Assembly (NCBI RefSeq): GCF_014205685.1
Contig: NZ_JACIIU010000011.1
Coordinates: forward strand, 1 to 64,000
Direction of reading: 5' to 3'
DNA length: 64,000 bases
From: Paenochrobactrum gallinarii
GTDB lineage: Bacteria > Pseudomonadota > Alphaproteobacteria > Rhizobiales > Rhizobiaceae
The notes under the pieces were generated by a model that was given only the letters and a program-made list of their open reading frames with translations, ran no database searches and was not told where the DNA came from. The position numbers and the translations under genes are program-made. Within the stretch, counting starts at the first letter, position 1, and the number at the start of each line of letters is the position of its first letter. Of the stretch, positions 50,268-60,145 are shown in pieces.

Positions 50268-50570
50268 ATGATCCGTCATATCGTATTTTTTAGCGTCAAA
50301 GAGGGGCAGGATATTGATGTGGTGCGCGAGGGGCTGGAGCGCCTGAAAGCCATTCCGCATTCGGATGTGTTTGAAGTTTTACCAAACAGTAAAGTTGACC
50401 CGATGTGCGACCGGATTGATCTGGTTGTCTATGGCGAGTTTAAAGATGAAGCAGCCCTCTTTGCGTTTAAGGCCGACCCTATCTATGCCGCCACCACCCA
50501 ATATGTGCGCCCTATGCGTGAGATGCGCTTTTCCGCCGATGTGGAAACACTGCCTGGCGGCACAGTCTAA
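50268..50570 (+). CDS. Dabb (stress-responsive A/B barrel) domain protein
   Basis: 100 aa, single Dabb domain: MIRHIVFFSVKEG, then VDLVVYGEFKDEAALFAFKADPIYAATTQYVRPM. These small dimeric alpha+beta barrels include enzymes and stress proteins; the role here is unknown. GTG 50262, two codons earlier, is an alternative start with GGGA at good spacing. Confidence 0.82.
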   Translation: MIRHIVFFSVKEGQDIDVVREGLERLKAIPHSDVFEVLPNSKVDPMCDRIDLVVYGEFKDEAALFAFKADPIYAATTQYVRPMREMRFSADVETLPGGTV

Positions 50571-50759
50571 GCGCAATTTTTGTAAAATTGGCACGTAAAC
50601 ACAAAAAACACAGCGTTTATGTAAGGTCTGACAACAGAAATGTTGAAGAATGGCGCGAATAGTGGTTGTGTAAGCGTGAGCTTGATTAACTTTTCGCATT
50701 CGGCGTATGAACAACAAATCTTCCGGCCTCTTGTCAGGTCAATCAATCAGGAACTACAA

Positions 50760-51005
50760 ATGGACGATTATGAAAAATATGCCACAGGTCTGATGATCGT
50801 ATTCGGCGCTTTGATCATTGGTGGTCTTATGGCTGTTAATATCGTCGCGCATGACAAGCCGGGCTTTTTGTTTGCTCTGGGTGCTGCTGTTGTTGCCTGG
50901 TTCTCGGCTTTTGCGGTTATTTTTGACAAGCCGCGCCTTTATGGCGTGATGATTGCGGCAGCGATTGCGCTGGTTGGTGCGTCTATCACTGCTTATGTGA
51001 CCTGA
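50760..51005 (+). CDS. Small membrane protein, function unknown
   Basis: 81 aa with three predicted membrane segments (about 10-28, 37-54 and 60-80) and charged ends. AGGA lies 7 nt before ATG 50760. I do not recognise the family. It stands alone, between the Dabb gene and metH, and ends at a strong terminator. Confidence 0.7.
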   Translation: MDDYEKYATGLMIVFGALIIGGLMAVNIVAHDKPGFLFALGAAVVAWFSAFAVIFDKPRLYGVMIAAAIALVGASITAYVT

Positions 51006-51036
51006 GCCGGTCTGGTCGGTATTCATTTGGTTTTTT

Positions 51037-51074
51037 ACGCAATAACCCCGGTTCATCCGGGGTTATTGCGTTTT
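51037..51074 (+). terminator. Terminator after the small membrane protein gene
   Basis: Perfect 15-bp stem ACGCAATAACCCCGG (51037-51051) / CCGGGGTTATTGCGT (51057-51071), TTCAT loop, T run on both sides. Confidence 0.9.
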
Positions 51075-51079
51075 GGCCG

Positions 51080-51129
51080 CACTATAAAGATAATAGTGAT
51101 AAGTTTGACATAAAGATATGTTTATGTCA
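51080..51129. promoter_or_regulatory. Two inverted-repeat operator candidates before metH
   Basis: Site 1: CACTATAAAGATAATAGTG (51080-51098), arms CACTAT / ATAGTG. Site 2: TGACATAAA-N6-TTTATGTCA (51106-51129), perfect 9-bp arms. Both contain ATAAAGATA. An ATAAAGATAT-type palindrome is what I associate with ArsR-family methionine-cycle regulators sensing S-adenosylhomocysteine (SahR-like). No SAM or B12 riboswitch fold was found in this 90-bp leader, which is too short for a cobalamin riboswitch. Confidence 0.55.
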
Positions 51130-51174
51130 TTAACTCAATAAATTGTGCCCGCTTGATAAGGTCTGGTGATTCTT

Positions 51175-54100
51175 ATGACGTCTTCTGTTGACGATCTTTT
51201 TGGTGCTGTTGCACCACGTACCGATGGTTCTGAAATTTTCACAAGCTTAAAAAAAGCTGCCAGTGAACGCATCATGATACTTGACGGTGCGATGGGAACA
51301 CAGATTCAGGGGCTTGGCTTTCATGAAGAGCATTTCCGTGGTGAGCGGTTTTCAGGTTGCGAATGCCATTTGCAGGGCAATAACGATCTTTTGACCCTGA
51401 CCCAGCCGAAGGCAATTGAAGATATCCATTATGCCTATGCCATGGCTGGTGCGGATATTCTGGAAACCAACACATTCTCATCCACCTCCATTGCGCAGGC
51501 CGATTATGGTATGGAGCATGTGGTTTATGAGCTAAACCGTGATGGTGCGCGTCTGGCACGTCGTGCTGCTATCCGCGCCGAACAACAGGACGGCCGCCGC
51601 CGTTTTGTTGCCGGTGCCTTGGGGCCGACAAACCGTACCGCTTCGCTTTCGCCTGATGTCAATAATCCGGGCTACCGCGCCGTTACGTTTGATGATCTGC
51701 GCATTGCTTATGCCGAGCAGATCCATGGCCTCATTGATGGGGGCGCAGATATTATTCTGATTGAAACCATCTTTGATACGCTGAACGCTAAGGCTGCGAT
51801 TTTTGCCTGCGAACAGGTGTTTGAAGAAAAGCAGATCCGTCTGCCTTTGATGATTTCCGGCACTATTACCGACTTGTCGGGGCGCACGCTTTCCGGCCAG
51901 ACACCAACTGCTTTCTGGTATTCATTGCGCCATGCCAAGCCGTTTTCTATCGGGCTTAACTGTGCGCTGGGCGCTAATGCTATGCGCGCGCATCTGGCTG
52001 AAATTTCAAGCGTAGCAGATACATTTGTCTGTGCTTATCCGAATGCCGGTCTGCCAAACGAATTTGGCCGTTATGATGAAACGCCTGAAGTGATGGCCGC
52101 GCAAATGGAAGGCTTTGCGCGTGAAGGCCTCGTCAATATTATGGGCGGCTGCTGTGGCTCGACGCCTGAACATATCGCAGCTCTGGCAGAAGTTGCGAAA
52201 AAATACCCACCCCGTAAACCAGCCAAACTTGAACCTTTGATGCGTTTGTCCGGCCTTGAGCCATTTACGCTTACCAAAGATATTCCGTTCGTCAATGTGG
52301 GCGAACGCACTAATATCACCGGTTCTGCCCGCTTCCGCAAACTCATCAAAGAAGGTGATTATGCCACCGCTTTGGATGTGGCGCGTGATCAGGTCAGCAA
52401 TGGTGCGCAGGTCATTGATATCAACATGGACGAAGGGCTGATCGACAGTCAGAAGGTCATGGTTGAATATTTGAATCTGGTCGCATCCGAGCCTGATATT
52501 GCTCGTGTGCCGGTGATGATCGACAGCTCCAAATGGGAAGTCATCGAGGCCGGCCTTAAATGCGTGCAGGGCAAGCCGCTGGTCAACTCCATCTCGCTGA
52601 AAGAGGGTGAAGAAGCCTTCATCCATCATGCCAAGCTGGTGCGCGCTTATGGTGCGGCTGTGGTGGTGATGGCGTTTGACGAAACCGGTCAGGCTGACAC
52701 ACTTGAGCGAAAGGTTGAAATTTGTACCCGCGCTTATAAAATTCTGACCGAGGTAGTTGGTCTGCCGCCGGAAGATATCGTCTTTGACCCGAACGTCTTT
52801 GCGGTGGCGACCGGTATTGAAGAGCATAATAATTACGGTAATGATTTTATTGGTGCGACCAAGATCATTATTGAAACCCTGCCGCATGTGCATGTGTCGG
52901 GTGGTATTTCCAATCTGTCCTTTTCGTTCCGCGGTAATGAGCCGGTGCGTGAAGCCATGCATGCGGTTTTCCTTTATCATGCCATTCAGGTTGGCATGGA
53001 TATGGGGATCGTTAATGCCGGCCAGCTGGCGGTTTATGAATCCATTGATCCGGAATTGCGTGAGGCTTGCGAAGATGTGGTGTTAAACCGCCGTTCTGAT
53101 GCGACGGAACGTTTGCTGGATTTGGCTGAACGTTATCGCGGCACGGCCGGTAAAGAAGCTAAAGCCAAGGATTTGAGCTGGCGCGAATTAAGCGTTGAAG
53201 AACGTATTTCCCATGCGCTGGTCAATGGTATCACTGAATTTATTGAAGCTGATACGGAAGAAGCCCGCCAAAAGGCCGAGCGTCCGCTGCATGTGATTGA
53301 AGGCCCGTTGATGGCCGGTATGAATGTGGTGGGTGATCTTTTTGGCTCCGGTAAAATGTTCCTGCCGCAGGTGGTGAAATCTGCCCGTGTGATGAAGCAG
53401 GCCGTGGCAGTGCTCTTGCCTTATATGGAAGAAGAAAAGCGCTTAAACGGCGGTGACGGTGAGCGTCAAAGTGCCGGAAAAGTGCTGATGGCAACCGTTA
53501 AGGGCGACGTTCATGATATTGGTAAAAATATCGTCGGCGTTGTGCTGGCCTGTAACAATTATGAGATCATCGATCTCGGCGTGATGGTTCCGGCTGCTAA
53601 AATTCTGCAAGTCGCGCGTGAGGAAAAAGTCGACATTATCGGCCTTTCCGGTCTGATTACGCCGTCATTGGACGAAATGGTGCATGTGGCCGCCGAAATG
53701 GAGCGTGAAGGGCTTGATCTGCCATTGCTGATTGGTGGTGCAACCACCAGTCGCGTGCATACGGCTGTGAAAATCCATCCGAAATATGAGCGTGGCCAAA
53801 CTGTTTATGTGGTGGATGCCAGCCGCGCGGTGGGTGTCGTGTCGCAGCTTTTATCGCCTGATGCCAAGGCTGGTTATGTGCAAAGCATCAAAGATGAATA
53901 TGCCAAAGTGGCCGAAGCGCATGCCCGTAATGAAGCAGAAAAGCAGCGCCTGCCGCTGGCAAGTGCCCGCGCCAATCCCTTTAAAATTGATTGGAGCAAC
54001 TATCAGCCACCACGCCCTAGCTTCCTTGGCACTAAGGTGATTGATGATATCGATCTGGAAACATTGTCGGGCTATATCGACTGGACACCTTTCTTCCAGA

Positions 54101-54960
54101 CATGGGAGTTAAAGGGACGTTTTCCGGCGATTTTGGAAGATGAAAAACAGGGCGAAGCAGCACGCCAGCTTTATGGTGATGCACAAGCCTTGCTGAAAAA
54201 AATCATTGATGAAAAATGGTTCGTACCGCGTGCTGTAATCGGTTTCTGGCCAGCCAATGCGGTTGGCGATGATATCGAACTTTACGCGGATGAAAGCCGC
54301 ACTGAACATTCTGATACATTCTTCACGCTGCGTCAGCAATTGTCGAAGCGCGGCGACCGCCCGAATGTAGCATTGTCCGATTTTGTTGCACCGAAAGATA
54401 CCGGTAAGGCGGATTATGTCGGTGGTTTTGTGGTGACTGCCGGTATTGAGGAGGTGGCAATCTCGGAGCGTTTTGAACGCGCCAATGATGATTATTCGGC
54501 CATTTTGGTCAAAGCTTTGGCTGACCGTTTTGCCGAAGCCTTTGCCGAAATGATGCATGAGCGGGTGCGTAAAGAATATTGGGGCTACGCACCGGATGAA
54601 AGTTTTACCAATGAAGAATTGGTGTCGGAAAGCTATCAGGGTATCCGTCCGGCACCTGGTTATCCGGCACAGCCTGATCATACTGAAAAAACCACGCTCT
54701 TCCGTCTGTTGGATGCCACCAATGCAACCGGCGTGGAACTGACCGAAAGCTATGCCATGTGGCCTGGCTCTTCTGTGTCAGGGCTCTATATCGGCCATCC
54801 GGATAGTTATTATTTCGGGGTGGCGAAGGTTGAGCGGGATCAGGTGGAAGATTATGCGCAACGTAAAGGCAAGAGCATTGAGGAAGTGGAGCGCTGGCTC
54901 GGGCCTATTCTCAATTATATCCCCGGACAGGCGGCGAACACGAAAGAATCAGCTGCTTAA
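51175..54960 (+). CDS. metH: Cobalamin-dependent methionine synthase MetH
   Basis: 1261 aa, complete. Homocysteine domain (about 30-350) with zinc cysteines in GLNCALGA and GGCCGS, and the entry motif [10 protein letters not shown]. Pterin (methyltetrahydrofolate) domain about 365-640. Cobalamin cap and B12-binding domain, with the cobalt-ligand motif DVHDIGKN near 778. C-terminal reactivation domain that binds SAM, with [22 protein letters not shown] 51175 has GGTGA 5 nt upstream; a GTG at 51166 is in frame. It needs B12, relevant to the cbiZ gene 6 kb downstream. Confidence 0.97.
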   Translation: MTSSVDDLFGAVAPRTDGSEIFTSLKKAASERIMILDGAMGTQIQGLGFHEEHFRGERFSGCECHLQGNNDLLTLTQPKAIEDIHYAYAMAGADILETNTFSSTSIAQADYGMEHVVYELNRDGARLARRAAIRAEQQDGRRRFVAGALGPTNRTASLSPDVNNPGYRAVTFDDLRIAYAEQIHGLIDGGADIILIETIFDTLNAKAAIFACEQVFEEKQIRLPLMISGTITDLSGRTLSGQTPTAFWYSLRHAKPFSIGLNCALGANAMRAHLAEISSVADTFVCAYPNAGLPNEFGRYDETPEVMAAQMEGFAREGLVNIMGGCCGSTPEHIAALAEVAKKYPPRKPAKLEPLMRLSGLEPFTLTKDIPFVNVGERTNITGSARFRKLIKEGDYATALDVARDQVSNGAQVIDINMDEGLIDSQKVMVEYLNLVASEPDIARVPVMIDSSKWEVIEAGLKCVQGKPLVNSISLKEGEEAFIHHAKLVRAYGAAVVVMAFDETGQADTLERKVEICTRAYKILTEVVGLPPEDIVFDPNVFAVATGIEEHNNYGNDFIGATKIIIETLPHVHVSGGISNLSFSFRGNEPVREAMHAVFLYHAIQVGMDMGIVNAGQLAVYESIDPELREACEDVVLNRRSDATERLLDLAERYRGTAGKEAKAKDLSWRELSVEERISHALVNGITEFIEADTEEARQKAERPLHVIEGPLMAGMNVVGDLFGSGKMFLPQVVKSARVMKQAVAVLLPYMEEEKRLNGGDGERQSAGKVLMATVKGDVHDIGKNIVGVVLACNNYEIIDLGVMVPAAKILQVAREEKVDIIGLSGLITPSLDEMVHVAAEMEREGLDLPLLIGGATTSRVHTAVKIHPKYERGQTVYVVDASRAVGVVSQLLSPDAKAGYVQSIKDEYAKVAEAHARNEAEKQRLPLASARANPFKIDWSNYQPPRPSFLGTKVIDDIDLETLSGYIDWTPFFQTWELKGRFPAILEDEKQGEAARQLYGDAQALLKKIIDEKWFVPRAVIGFWPANAVGDDIELYADESRTEHSDTFFTLRQQLSKRGDRPNVALSDFVAPKDTGKADYVGGFVVTAGIEEVAISERFERANDDYSAILVKALADRFAEAFAEMMHERVRKEYWGYAPDESFTNEELVSESYQGIRPAPGYPAQPDHTEKTTLFRLLDATNATGVELTESYAMWPGSSVSGLYIGHPDSYYFGVAKVERDQVEDYAQRKGKSIEEVERWLGPILNYIPGQAANTKESAA

Positions 54961-54977
54961 TCTTTAAGATTTATCAA

Positions 54978-55023
54978 AAAGAAGACCTGAGACTTGTCAT
55001 TATTCTCAGGTCTTCTTTGTTTT
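54978..55023 (+). terminator. metH terminator
   Basis: Perfect 15-bp stem AAAGAAGACCTGAGA (54978-54992) / TCTCAGGTCTTCTTT (55004-55018), then GTTTTT. Confidence 0.9.
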
Positions 55024-55221
55024 TACGCATAATTATCTTTGTTTTTTGAAATAATATAAAAACTATACAAATGCCAATGATAGCTTGTTTATTCTATCTG
55101 TGTTACTGTCAAAGTGTATAGCATTACGCATGTTTGTTTAAAGTATTTAAGCTTGTTTTAATATATAATCATAAGGCTCCCGTATAAATGTGGAAGCCTG
55201 TAATAACACGGGGTTTAAAAA

Positions 55222-55929
55222 ATGTTATGGGAAAGAATTTACAACGACGTCAGGTCGGTGGATGATGCTGCATGCCTGTTTAAGGTGATTGCGGATTTTG
55301 CTGTTCAATGCGGTTTTGATTATTGCACCTATAGTATCAGTATTCCTGCATTGAACTCGAAATCGAAGTTTTTTCTTTTTGATAATTGCCCGGAAAAATG
55401 GGGAGCAGAATATCGCGCTGCCAATGCCCATGAAAATGATCCGGTCATTCGTAGGGGGATGAAAAGCAATCAGCCGGTGGTCTGGTCGGAGGCAGTTTTT
55501 GCAGATGCCACAGCACTTTGGCAAAAAGCACGCCAATCAGGGCTTAATATCGGCATTTCGGTGCCGTGCTGGTCGGCGCATGGTGTGTTTGGTATGCTGA
55601 GCTTTATCCGGCGTGAAAAAGCCATCAGTGATGAGGAATTGCAGACGCTTTCTACCAAAATGCAGGTAATCGGCAGTCTTATTCATCTGTCGATGTATCA
55701 ATTGCTGGAGGTGGAAAAGATCACCGGTATGCAGGATGTGACACTGACTGCGCGTGAACGGGAAATTATGCTCTGGACGAGCGAAGGGAAAACGGCGGAG
55801 ATTATCGGCGCCATCCTGAGTATTTCCACCCGCACGGTCAACTTCCACATCAGCAATGTTCTGACCAAGCTGATGGCGGTCAATAAAGTGCAGGCAGTGA
55901 TGAAAGCTCGCACACTCGGACTACTTTAA
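55222..55929 (+). CDS. LuxR-type quorum-sensing regulator (BabR/BlxR-like)
   Basis: 235 aa. The N-terminal autoinducer domain has the key acyl-homoserine-lactone residues of TraR/LuxR: Trp60, Tyr64, Asp73-Pro74 and Trp88. The C-terminal LuxR helix-turn-helix covers about 172-232 (LTAREREIMLWTSEGKTAEIIGAILSISTRTVNFHISNVL). Its place right after metH fits the Brucella regulator BabR (BlxR). No luxI-type synthase lies in this window, so it appears to be a solo here. GGGG lies 8 nt before the start. The 200-bp leader is very AT-rich. Confidence 0.9.
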   Translation: MLWERIYNDVRSVDDAACLFKVIADFAVQCGFDYCTYSISIPALNSKSKFFLFDNCPEKWGAEYRAANAHENDPVIRRGMKSNQPVVWSEAVFADATALWQKARQSGLNIGISVPCWSAHGVFGMLSFIRREKAISDEELQTLSTKMQVIGSLIHLSMYQLLEVEKITGMQDVTLTAREREIMLWTSEGKTAEIIGAILSISTRTVNFHISNVLTKLMAVNKVQAVMKARTLGLL

Positions 55930-56087
55930 TTGAACTATTGCCTATAGCGGTTTGGTCTGTAGGTATTTTTGGACTTGCTCATCTCACAAAATTTTATGCG
56001 AAGGACAGATTTTCGTCCTCAGGTCTCTGACCAAAGTGTCATCGAAGACCGCATTTAAAAATCACTTTTACAATCTGATAATTTTGC

Positions 56088-57017
56088 TCAGTCTTTTGTC
56101 ATTTTTTGCAAGCGGGCTTTGGTATCTCTTGGTGCGTGCCAGCCGGTTTGGGCAAGCTTCTGCGAGCTTACCATCAAGGGGCCGGTGAGTGCCTGCAAGG
56201 CTTTTTGCTGGCCTGCCAGATTGGCCGCCAGTTCAAGCAGTTTATGCGGGAAAGGCACAAGCATTGGTTTGCGCCCCATGCCCTGACGCAGGCTTGAGAT
56301 AATATCGGCAATAGTAACGGCTGACTGATCGGCAACCAGATAGGTTTCGCCGTCCGTGACTGATGTTGCTAAAACATGGGCAATTGCATCACACAGCGCC
56401 TCTCTGTCGAGAAGGTTGCGCTTTTGTGTTTGATTGGCAAAGGGCAGCGGCAATGGCAGTTTAGCAAGTTTCACCAAGCGTGCGAGATTGCCGCCTGCAC
56501 CTTTGCCGTAAACCAAAACGGGGCGCAGAATTGTAAAGCGCTTATCCTGTCCGTAAACTGCGTGGATAGCGTCCTCGGCCAGCAATTTGGCACGGCCATA
56601 ATCGCGCTCGGGTTTGTTATCATCGCTTTCCGTTAAAATGCCTTCGCGTACCGATCCCGTTTGAACACCAATCGAAGATATAAAGACAAATTTACCGGCT
56701 ATTTTGTTTTTTGCTGCCTGTGCAAGTTTTTCCGTCAATAGGCGGTTGGCCTTGTCGTAAGTCTCAGCTGGCAGTTCATGCATCACATGGGCAATGGCCG
56801 CCAGATGAATGACATGGACGCAATCTTCAACCAGTTTTTCAAAGGTTTTGATGTCGGCATCCGGTTCAGGCAACTGTGCCATATCGGCATGTCGTGAGCG
56901 CGATGTTGCTTTGACGTGATAGCCCCGGCTTTGCAAAAAAGGCACAAGCGCCCGACCTATAAAACCTGTTGCACCGGTTACAAGAACGCGCGGTGTTTTT
57001 TGTTTTACATCACTCAA
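56088..57017 (-). CDS. NAD-dependent epimerase/dehydratase (extended SDR)
   Basis: 309 aa. Rossmann motif VTGATGFIGRALV (13-25), HLAAIAHV, active-site Ser in FISSIG and Tyr-X3-Lys in DYGRAKLLAE. The profile resembles nucleotide-sugar epimerases/dehydrogenases of O-antigen pathways, such as the WbpV type, but no glycosyltransferase lies beside it, so substrate and pathway are open. Single gene, convergent with the luxR-type gene (158 bp between, no gene seen) and divergent from cysD. Confidence 0.85.
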   Translation of the reverse strand: MSDVKQKTPRVLVTGATGFIGRALVPFLQSRGYHVKATSRSRHADMAQLPEPDADIKTFEKLVEDCVHVIHLAAIAHVMHELPAETYDKANRLLTEKLAQAAKNKIAGKFVFISSIGVQTGSVREGILTESDDNKPERDYGRAKLLAEDAIHAVYGQDKRFTILRPVLVYGKGAGGNLARLVKLAKLPLPLPFANQTQKRNLLDREALCDAIAHVLATSVTDGETYLVADQSAVTIADIISSLRQGMGRKPMLVPFPHKLLELAANLAGQQKALQALTGPLMVSSQKLAQTGWHAPRDTKARLQKMTKD

Positions 57018-57190
57018 AACTTAAATCCTGCCTGATTATATAAATGCCACTAAATTAGTAGGATTATCAATATGTTATAAACTCCGCACTGTGGTTCGGG
57101 TATTATATTACTGGAAGGGAGCTGAAAGCGAGTAGGAATTTATCTGCGCTTTTGAATTTTCGCACATCCATCCTTTTAAATCAGCACGCC

Positions 57191-57202
57191 TTATCGCGAT
57201 AA
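57191..57202. promoter_or_regulatory. Palindrome TTATCGCGATAA before cysD
   Basis: Perfect 12-bp palindrome 74 bp before the cysD start, in the 258-bp region between cysD and the divergent epimerase gene. A candidate operator for sulfur regulation; the regulator is unknown. The rest of the region shows no gene. Confidence 0.4.
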
Positions 57203-57275
57203 TAATGCTCAAGGCATCGACGGTGCGGGCTTTGTAAACCTTGCGTCTGCCATCAGATCAATCGCGGGGAATAAT

Positions 57276-58196
57276 ATGCAGCTGGCAGCTTCGGTAAAAA
57301 CATTAACTCATTTGGACAAACTTGAAGCAGAGGCCATACATATTTTCCGCGAAGTGGCGGCAAGCTTTTCCAAGCCGGTGATGCTTTATTCAGTGGGCAA
57401 GGATTCGTCTGTTTTATTGCATCTGGCACGCAAGGCTTTTTATCCGGCCAAATTGCCGTTTCCGCTGTTGCATGTCGATACGACATGGAAGTTTAAAGAG
57501 ATGATTGCCTTTCGTGATCAGCGGGCGCGTGAGGATGGTTTTGAACTGCTGGTGCATATCAATCAGGATGCGGTTGAGCAGAATATCGGCCCGTTTTCGC
57601 ATGGTTCCAATGTGCATACCCACATGTTTAAAACAGTGGCACTGCGGCAGGCGCTGGACAAGCACGGCTTTGATGCGGCCTTTGGCGGGGCGCGGCGTGA
57701 TGAAGAAAAATCGCGTGCCAAAGAGCGGATATTTTCTTTTCGTAACAGCCAGCATGGCTGGGATCCGAAGCATCAGCGCCCTGAAATGTGGAAGATTTAT
57801 AATACCCGTATTTCAACAGGTGAATCGATCCGGGTGTTTCCGCTTTCCAATTGGACGGAGCTGGATATCTGGCAATATATTATGCGGGAAAATATTCCGC
57901 TGGTGCCGCTTTATTTCGCAAAACCGCGGCCGGTTGTTGAGCGTGACGGCATGCTGATTATGGCCGATGATGACCGGCTGGTGCTGCGCGAGGGGGAAGA
58001 AATTCTCACGCGCGAAGTGCGGTTTCGCACCCTTGGTTGCTATCCGCTGACGGGGGCTATTCCGTCAGAAGCTGACAGTCTCGCCGGTATTATCGAAGAA
58101 ATGTTGCTCTCCAAAACCTCTGAGCGTGAAGGCCGGATGATTGACCGCGACGAAAGTGGTTCAATGGAAAAGAAAAAGCGTGAGGGATATTTCTGA
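57276..58196 (+). CDS. cysD: Sulfate adenylyltransferase subunit 2 (CysD)
   Basis: 306-aa ATP sulfurylase catalytic subunit making APS from ATP and sulfate. The PP-loop is [18 protein letters not shown] (39-56). [21 protein letters not shown] and [10 protein letters not shown] are characteristic, and it ends [10 protein letters not shown] as usual. Its stop shares one base with the cysNC start (TGATG). First gene of cysD-cysNC-cysQ-cbiZ. Confidence 0.96.
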   Translation: MQLAASVKTLTHLDKLEAEAIHIFREVAASFSKPVMLYSVGKDSSVLLHLARKAFYPAKLPFPLLHVDTTWKFKEMIAFRDQRAREDGFELLVHINQDAVEQNIGPFSHGSNVHTHMFKTVALRQALDKHGFDAAFGGARRDEEKSRAKERIFSFRNSQHGWDPKHQRPEMWKIYNTRISTGESIRVFPLSNWTELDIWQYIMRENIPLVPLYFAKPRPVVERDGMLIMADDDRLVLREGEEILTREVRFRTLGCYPLTGAIPSEADSLAGIIEEMLLSKTSEREGRMIDRDESGSMEKKKREGYF

Positions 58197-60142
58197 TGGT
58201 TTTGTTGGACGTGCCTCAGGCTGGCGCACAAAGTGTTGAAACCCGTATTGCCGATTATTTACAGGAGCAGGAAAACAAAACCCTGTTGCGGTTTTTAGCC
58301 TGTGGTTCGGTGGATGATGGCAAGTCGACCTTGATTGGCCGCTTGCTTTATGATGCGAAAGGCATTTTTGAAGACCAGCTGGCGCATTTGAAAAATGACA
58401 GCCGGAAGTTTGGCACAACCGGCGACGAGATTGATTTTGCGCTTCTCATGGACGGGCTGGAAGCAGAGCGTGAGCAGGGCATTACCATTGATGTGGCCTA
58501 TCGGTTTTTCTCGACCAAAAGACGCAAATTTATTGTCGCTGATACGCCCGGACATGCTGAGTATACCCGCAATATGGCAACAGGTGCTTCAACCGCCGAT
58601 CTGGCGATTGTGCTGGTTGATGCGCGCCAAGGTTTGATTACACAGACACGCCGCCATAGTTTTATCGCCAGTCTGTTGGGTGTGCGAAATATCATTTTGG
58701 CGGTGAATAAAATTGATCTGGTGGATTTTTCGCGTGATATTTTTGAGGAAATTGCGGTTTCCTATCGTGAGATGACCAAAGATTTCGGCTTTGCCAGCAT
58801 CGAAACCATTCCGATTTCTGCCCGCTTTGGCGACAATGTCAGTGTGCATTCAGCCAATACACCCTGGTATCAGGGGCCGACATTACTCGAGCACTTAGAA
58901 ACAGTACCTTTGGAAAAAGCGCCTGACGAGCAAGTCTTTCGTTTTCCGGTGCAATATGTCAGCCGCCCCGATCCCAATTTTCGCGGTTTTGCCGGTACGC
59001 TTAGTTCTGGCCATGTGCGGATAGGCGACACGGTCGTGGTTGCTAAAACCGGCAAGCAAACAAAATTGCGCCGTATCATCAGCCCGCAAGGCGATTTGCA
59101 GGAGGCTTTCGAGGGGCAGGCGGTCACACTTCTTCTGGAAGATGAATTGGATTTGTCGCGCGGATCCATGCTGAGCGGTGTGGGCGACAGGCCGATTGTT
59201 AGTGATCAAGTGGTGGCACAGATGATCAATTTTGACGATGCGCCGTTGCGTGCGGGTCAAAGCTATTGGTTGCGCACCGAAACCGATCAGGTGAGTGCGA
59301 CCATTACAAAGCTTCAGCATCGCATTGATATTGAAACCTTTACCCCGACTGATACGCACGAACTGGCCTTGAATGAAATCGGGCTTTGCCAGTTGCAGCT
59401 TAATTTGCCATTGGTTTTTGACCTTTATCAAAATCAGCGTTCAACCGGTGCATTTGTGCTGATTGATCGCGTGAGCAATAAGACAGTGGCTGCGGGGATG
59501 ATCCGCGAAAACGGTCATAAAGCCAGCAATATTCATTGGCAAAGTTTAGTGCTGGATGCCAAAGCCCGTGCCGAACAGAAGTTCCAAAAACCTGTTGTCT
59601 TGTGGTTTACCGGTCTTTCCGGTTCGGGAAAATCGACCTTAGCGGGGCTGTTGGAAAAACGGCTTCATAGTTTGGGCAAGCATACCTATCTGCTTGATGG
59701 CGATAATCTGCGCCATGGTTTGAACCGTGATTTAGGCTTTAGCGTAGCAGACCGCAGCGAAAACATCCGTCGTATCGGTGATGTATCGCACTTAATGCTG
59801 GATGCAGGGCTGATTGTTTTGGCGGCACTTATCACACCATTACAAGCAGATCGTGATCGTTTGCGGGCGCGTTTTGCCGATGAGGACTTTATTGAAGTCT
59901 TTGTCGATACACCGCTTGAAACCTGCATTGAGCGTGACCCCAAAGGACTTTATGCCAAGGCGCATGCTGGTGAAATACAGGATTTTACCGGTATTGATGC
60001 CGCTTATCAGCGCCCGCACGCGCCGGATTTGCATCTGCAAACCAATGGGCGCAATGTGGAAGAATTATTGGGCGAAATTGAACATTATCTGACGAAGCGC
60101 GGTATAATCGGCAGTTATGGTACTGATTCTTGGTCAATTTAA
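58196..60142 (+). CDS. cysNC: Bifunctional CysN/CysC: sulfate adenylyltransferase GTPase subunit fused to APS kinase
   Basis: 648 aa. Residues to about 440 are the elongation-factor-like GTPase: GSVDDGKSTLIGRLLYD (about 37-53), DTPGHAEYTRNM and NKIDLVDF. From about 460 the APS kinase follows: FTGLSGSGKSTLAGLLE (second P-loop), LLDGDNLRHGLNRDLGFS, and NIRRIGDVSHLMLDAGLIVL. GTP hydrolysis drives APS formation; the kinase then makes PAPS. The fusion is the NodQ-type arrangement common in Rhizobiales. Confidence 0.96.
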   Translation: MVLLDVPQAGAQSVETRIADYLQEQENKTLLRFLACGSVDDGKSTLIGRLLYDAKGIFEDQLAHLKNDSRKFGTTGDEIDFALLMDGLEAEREQGITIDVAYRFFSTKRRKFIVADTPGHAEYTRNMATGASTADLAIVLVDARQGLITQTRRHSFIASLLGVRNIILAVNKIDLVDFSRDIFEEIAVSYREMTKDFGFASIETIPISARFGDNVSVHSANTPWYQGPTLLEHLETVPLEKAPDEQVFRFPVQYVSRPDPNFRGFAGTLSSGHVRIGDTVVVAKTGKQTKLRRIISPQGDLQEAFEGQAVTLLLEDELDLSRGSMLSGVGDRPIVSDQVVAQMINFDDAPLRAGQSYWLRTETDQVSATITKLQHRIDIETFTPTDTHELALNEIGLCQLQLNLPLVFDLYQNQRSTGAFVLIDRVSNKTVAAGMIRENGHKASNIHWQSLVLDAKARAEQKFQKPVVLWFTGLSGSGKSTLAGLLEKRLHSLGKHTYLLDGDNLRHGLNRDLGFSVADRSENIRRIGDVSHLMLDAGLIVLAALITPLQADRDRLRARFADEDFIEVFVDTPLETCIERDPKGLYAKAHAGEIQDFTGIDAAYQRPHAPDLHLQTNGRNVEELLGEIEHYLTKRGIIGSYGTDSWSI

Positions 60143-60145
60143 ACA

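Noticed and set aside
51076-51174. SAM-II or cobalamin riboswitch before metH
   Set aside because: The leader is only about 100 nt, is dominated by two inverted repeats, and shows no B12-box or SAM-II consensus.
52006-52980. 324-codon minus-strand frame inside metH
   Set aside because: Antisense shadow of the MetH homocysteine and folate domains.
55930-56087. Degraded gene between the luxR-type gene and the epimerase
   Set aside because: The + frame translates to a short hydrophobic stretch and then stops; not enough similarity to call a pseudogene.
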